Assembly: GCF_013283645.1 (NCBI RefSeq)
Contig: NZ_JABEKV010000004.1
Coordinates: 610,889 to 674,888 of the forward strand
DNA: 64,000 nucleotides
Reading direction: 5' to 3'
Source: Sinorhizobium psoraleae
Lineage (GTDB): Bacteria; Pseudomonadota; Alphaproteobacteria; Rhizobiales; Rhizobiaceae
Part shown: in pieces, positions 62,664-64,000 of the stretch
Layout: each line of letters begins with the position of its first letter
Numbering within the stretch: the first letter of the stretch is position 1
Notes under the pieces: model-generated
The model's database searches: none
What the model was told of the DNA's origin: nothing
What the model saw: the letters and a program-made list of their open reading frames with translations, nothing else
Translations under genes and position numbers: made by a program

Positions 62664-64000
62664 ATGCGCGAACCGGCGGGGAAAAACGTGTCAAACCGAT
62701 CCTGCGACCCCCTGACCGCAACGCCTGAAGCCTCGTCGCGCCCCGAGCCCTCCGATCTGCACGCGCTGCTGAAGGAGCAGGCTGTGCTGATGGCGGAGCT
62801 CGACCGCCGGCGGCGCACCAATATTCTCGCCGGCTACCGGCCCTATGCCAGGCAGCGCGAATTCCATGCGGCGGGTGCCACCTTTCGCGAACGCCTGTTC
62901 ATGGCCGGAAACCAGCTCGGCAAGACGCTGGCCGGCGCGGCGGAAGCGGCGATGCACCTGACGGGGCGCTACCCAAACTGGTGGGTGGGCCGGCGGTTCG
63001 ACAAGCCGATCGTGATGCTGGCGGGCTCGGAATCCTATGAGCTGACGCGCGACGGCGTACAGCGCTTGCTCGTCGGCCCGCCGCTCAACGAGGAGGACTG
63101 GGGCACCGGCTTCATCCCGAAGGCGGCGATCCAGGCGACCACGCGGCGTTCCGGCGCCTCCGGCGCGCTCGACAGCGTGACGGTGCGCCATGTCACGGGA
63201 AGCACCTCGACTCTGCTCTTCAAGGCTTATGAGCAGGGGCGCGGCAAATGGCAGGCGAATACGGTCGACTATGTCTGGTTCGACGAGGAGCCGCCGGAGG
63301 ACGTCTATTTCGAGGGGATCACGCGCACCAATGCGACGCGCGGATCGGTTGCCGTCACCTTCACGCCGCTCAAGGGCCTGAGCAGCGTGGTGGCGCGATA
63401 TCTCATGGAAAGTCGCCGGATCGCGAGGTCATCACCATGACGATCGAGGATGCCGAGCACTACACGGCGGAGGAGCGGCAGCGCATCATCGACAGCTATC
63501 CGGCGCATGAGCGCGAGGCGCGCACGAAAGGCGTGCCGGCGCTCGGTTCGGGGCGCGTCTTCCCGATGGCGGAGGAGGCGATCCGCGTCGATCCCTTCGA
63601 GATCCCGAAGCACTGGGTGCAGATCGGCGGGCTCGACTTCGGCTGGGACCACCCCTTCGCGGCCACGGCCTGTGCCTGGGATCGGGACGCCGACGTTTTT
63701 TATGTGACGAGAACCTATCGTGAGCGCGAGGCGACGCCGATCATCCATGCGGCGGCGCTGAAACCCTGGGGGCCGTGGCTGCCCTTCGCCTGGCCGCATG
63801 ACGGCTTGCAGCACGACAAGGGCAGCGGCGAACAGCTTGCCGCGCAATATCGCGGGCAGGGACTGGCGCTGCTTCCCGACCGGGCGACCTTCGACGACGG
63901 CACCAACGGCGTCGAGGCGGGGCTTTCCGACATGCTGCAGCGGATGCAGACCGGGCGCTGGAAAGTGTTTTCCACCTTGACCGACTGGTTCGAGGAATTC
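62664..64000 (+). pseudogene. phage terminase large subunit, frameshifted, running off the window
   Basis: The first 250 residues are the ATPase half: RERLFMAGNQLGKTLAGAAEAAM has the Walker A (GNQLGKT), and YVWFDEEPPEDVYFEGI the Walker B. They end at LMES near 63413. One base later in another frame the text continues PDREVITMTIEDAEHYTAEERQRIIDSYP... through GSGRVFPMAEEAI to the nuclease-like part (QIGGLDFGWDHPFAATA with the first metal Asp), which runs to the window edge. A single indel explains both. It is either a dead gene or a base-call error. The rest of the protein and any portal gene are beyond the window. Confidence 0.85.

Noticed and set aside
63405..63440. programmed frameshift in the terminase
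   Set aside because: No slippery heptamer or downstream stimulator is evident at the junction, and such a frameshift is not usual in terminases.
1..64000. tRNA and rRNA genes
   Set aside because: No cloverleaf with a GGTTCGAATCC-type T arm was recognised and no rRNA signature was seen; a tRNAscan or Infernal run would settle it.

Overview
The window reads as alphaproteobacterial chromosome-type DNA, most likely Sinorhizobium/Ensifer or a close Rhizobiaceae relative. It has high GC, BA14K-family proteins, a kdp operon whose KdpD has the classic architecture, an OhrR/Ohr pair, and above all a dense scatter of rhizobial intergenic mosaic repeats (RIME-like). The species is an inference; no rRNA or tRNA gene was seen.

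Layout. 0.2-2 kb: glmS. 2-5 kb: a decayed patch with an IS30 transposase remnant and a junction where a truncated MacA-type adaptor meets a truncated HWE sensor kinase. 5-8 kb: small secreted or hypothetical genes, a six-copy 55-bp tandem repeat and a roughly 350-bp tandem duplication. 8-13.3 kb: a cryptic prophage early module with an S24/CI-like repressor, a divergent operator, a replication-like protein, a stand-alone DnaA domain IV protein and phage-type hypotheticals. 13.3-15.2 kb: a mosaic of duplicated repeats around a small GIY-YIG nuclease. 15-26 kb: methyltransferases, VOC, YkuD, two BA14K proteins, SRPBCC, a SulP transporter and a PQQ-type sugar dehydrogenase. 26.2-34.2 kb: a complete minus-strand kdp operon (a 27-aa leader ORF, then kdpF-A-B-C-D-E). 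34.5-45.6 kb: MHS-type transporter, class III cyclase, a frameshifted DUF4238 gene, Rrf2 plus flavoprotein, LysR plus arginase-family protein. 45.7-54.2 kb: AraC/peroxiredoxin, TetR/EamA, epimerase, two DUF1801 proteins, ohrR-ohr, monooxygenase, alpha/beta hydrolase. 54.6-62.6 kb: many small membrane or secreted proteins and an RTX-repeat protein. 59.9-64 kb: phage packaging genes (a terminase-small-like gene and a frameshifted terminase large subunit running off the window).

How the genes work together. Several are neat regulator/target pairs around a shared intergenic operator: OhrR-Ohr (organic peroxides), LysR-arginase-like, AraC-peroxiredoxin, TetR-EamA exporter and Rrf2-flavoprotein. 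Kdp makes a high-affinity K+ uptake system with its own two-component control. The two phage blocks share strand and style but lie 47 kb apart with ordinary accessory genes between them.

The most unusual signal is the repeat landscape. Three element families (called R1, R2 and R3 here) each have a nearly fixed core and flanking or internal hairpin arms whose sequence changes from locus to locus while complementarity is kept. One of them (R2) forms head-to-tail arrays at five places.
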